DNA of 64,000 bases from Mycolicibacterium rhodesiae JS60 (GTDB taxonomy: Bacteria; Actinomycetota; Actinomycetes; Mycobacteriales; Mycobacteriaceae), in the NCBI GenBank assembly GCA_000230935.2, contig AGIQ01000001.1:1116001-1180000 (forward strand). Direction: 5' to 3'. This document shows, one piece after another, positions 63,646-64,000 of the stretch; the stretch's first letter is position 1, and every line of letters starts with the position of its first letter. The notes beneath the pieces are model-generated. The model had not been told where the DNA came from. It made no database searches and saw only the letters and a program-made list of their open reading frames with translations. Made by a program: the position numbers and the translations under genes.

Positions 63646-63994
63646 CGGCATCACCTCCCGCCAACCAGTTCTCGTATCGCCGCTCAGCGATGGGAATGTT
63701 CTTGTCGTACCAGCTCTTCCAACGCCCGGCCTTGTTTCCGCCGAGTAGCAGAATCGCCTGCCTTCGCGGATCGAAGATGAACAGGATCCGGATGCTGGTG
63801 CCCGCCGGCCGCAGCTCCTTCATGCTGTGAAACTTCGATCCCTTCACTCTGTCCGCCGTCGGTCGGCCTAACGCCGGGCCTTCGATTTCGAGCAGATCGA
63901 TGACTCCCGTCACAGCAGTCATCTCGTCGTCATCGAGTGCGAAGAACCAGCGTTCGACCTCGTCCAGCAGAACCACGTCCCAGGTGGTCGACAC
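63614..63994 (-). CDS. RelE/HigB-type toxin (start near window edge)
   Basis: A 126-residue toxin of the HigB/Gp49-like group. Core: GRPTADRVKGSKFHSMKELRP, then IRILFIFDPRRQAILLLGGNKAG and the terminal KNIPIAERRYENWL. These proteins cut mRNA at the ribosome. GTG 63994 gives MSTTWDVVLLDEVERW, the usual N-terminus; the promoter lies beyond the window. Similar to Rv3182/HigB2 of M. tuberculosis, whose gene also lies not far from Rv3193c. Confidence 0.9.
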   Translation of the reverse strand: MSTTWDVVLLDEVERWFFALDDDEMTAVTGVIDLLEIEGPALGRPTADRVKGSKFHSMKELRPAGTSIRILFIFDPRRQAILLLGGNKAGRWKSWYDKNIPIAERRYENWLAGGDADGTTLARNPR

Positions 63995-64000
63995 AAGTAT

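Overview
The window is high-GC, gene-dense DNA from a Mycobacterium, most likely a fast-growing Mycolicibacterium-type species. The evidence is gene content and order: ppk2, desA3, rsgA, aroA, sigH-rshA, pdtaS, whiB1, rhlE, moeZ, lipV, adnAB, nudC, mrx1, uvrD2, whiB7 and a UPF0182 gene follow the M. tuberculosis H37Rv order from about Rv3232c down to Rv3193c, so the window runs in the opposite direction to H37Rv numbering. Homology and synteny statements come from recognising protein sequences; no search was run.

Layout. 1-3.4 kb: the 3' end of ppk2, a small conserved gene, and a reductase/stearoyl-CoA desaturase pair (desA3), each preceded by the same kind of palindromic operator. 3.4-6.5 kb: a block not present at this place in H37Rv (GNAT, kinase-like protein, HAD phosphatase, aldo/keto reductase). 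6.5-12.6 kb: rsgA, aroA, SRAP protein, aldehyde dehydrogenase, SDR and ybaK. 12.6-17.9 kb: the thiol-stress sigma factor SigH and its anti-sigma RshA, the 24-residue ribosomal protein bL37, a biotinyl protein, the sensor kinase PdtaS, WhiB1, a lipid kinase and a GtrA protein. 17.9-19.8 kb: a TetR/acyltransferase/membrane protein unit around a perfect palindrome. 19.8-32.9 kb: acetyltransferase, isochorismate synthase, phosphatase, ParA-like ATPase, RhlE, a ferritin-like protein, an MmpS-like protein, TetR, a DUF3152 metalloprotease, MoeZ, an alkyltransferase-like protein and LipV. 32.9-39.3 kb: the AdnAB helicase-nuclease. 39.3-49.1 kb: DoxX, a K+ channel, NudC, a cyclase-ATPase-LuxR regulator divergent from a cytochrome P450 (an insertion relative to H37Rv), Mrx1 and UvrD2. 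49.1-59.9 kb: a secreted repeat protein, Tpx, WhiB7 with a complete attenuator leader, a conserved ABC1 kinase / E1-like / zincin-like trio, a PDZ-Lon protease, the UPF0182 protein and an RNase Z-like protein.

The last 3.3 kb, after an initiator tRNA-Met and its terminator, is different in character: lower GC, no match to the conserved H37Rv order, an OLD-family ATPase/TOPRIM nuclease, and a HigB/HigA-type toxin-antitoxin pair running off the end. It looks like the left edge of an accessory or defence island at a tRNA gene; no integrase is visible inside the window.

Several genes form a redox and antibiotic-stress network: SigH/RshA, Mrx1, Tpx, WhiB1, WhiB7 and the MoeZ sulfur-transfer protein. 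The most informative regulatory structures are the whiB7 leader (AT-rich block, promoter, 62-codon uORF, intrinsic terminator), a possible long SigH isoform with its own ribosome binding site behind a SigH-type promoter, and the paired desaturase/reductase operators.
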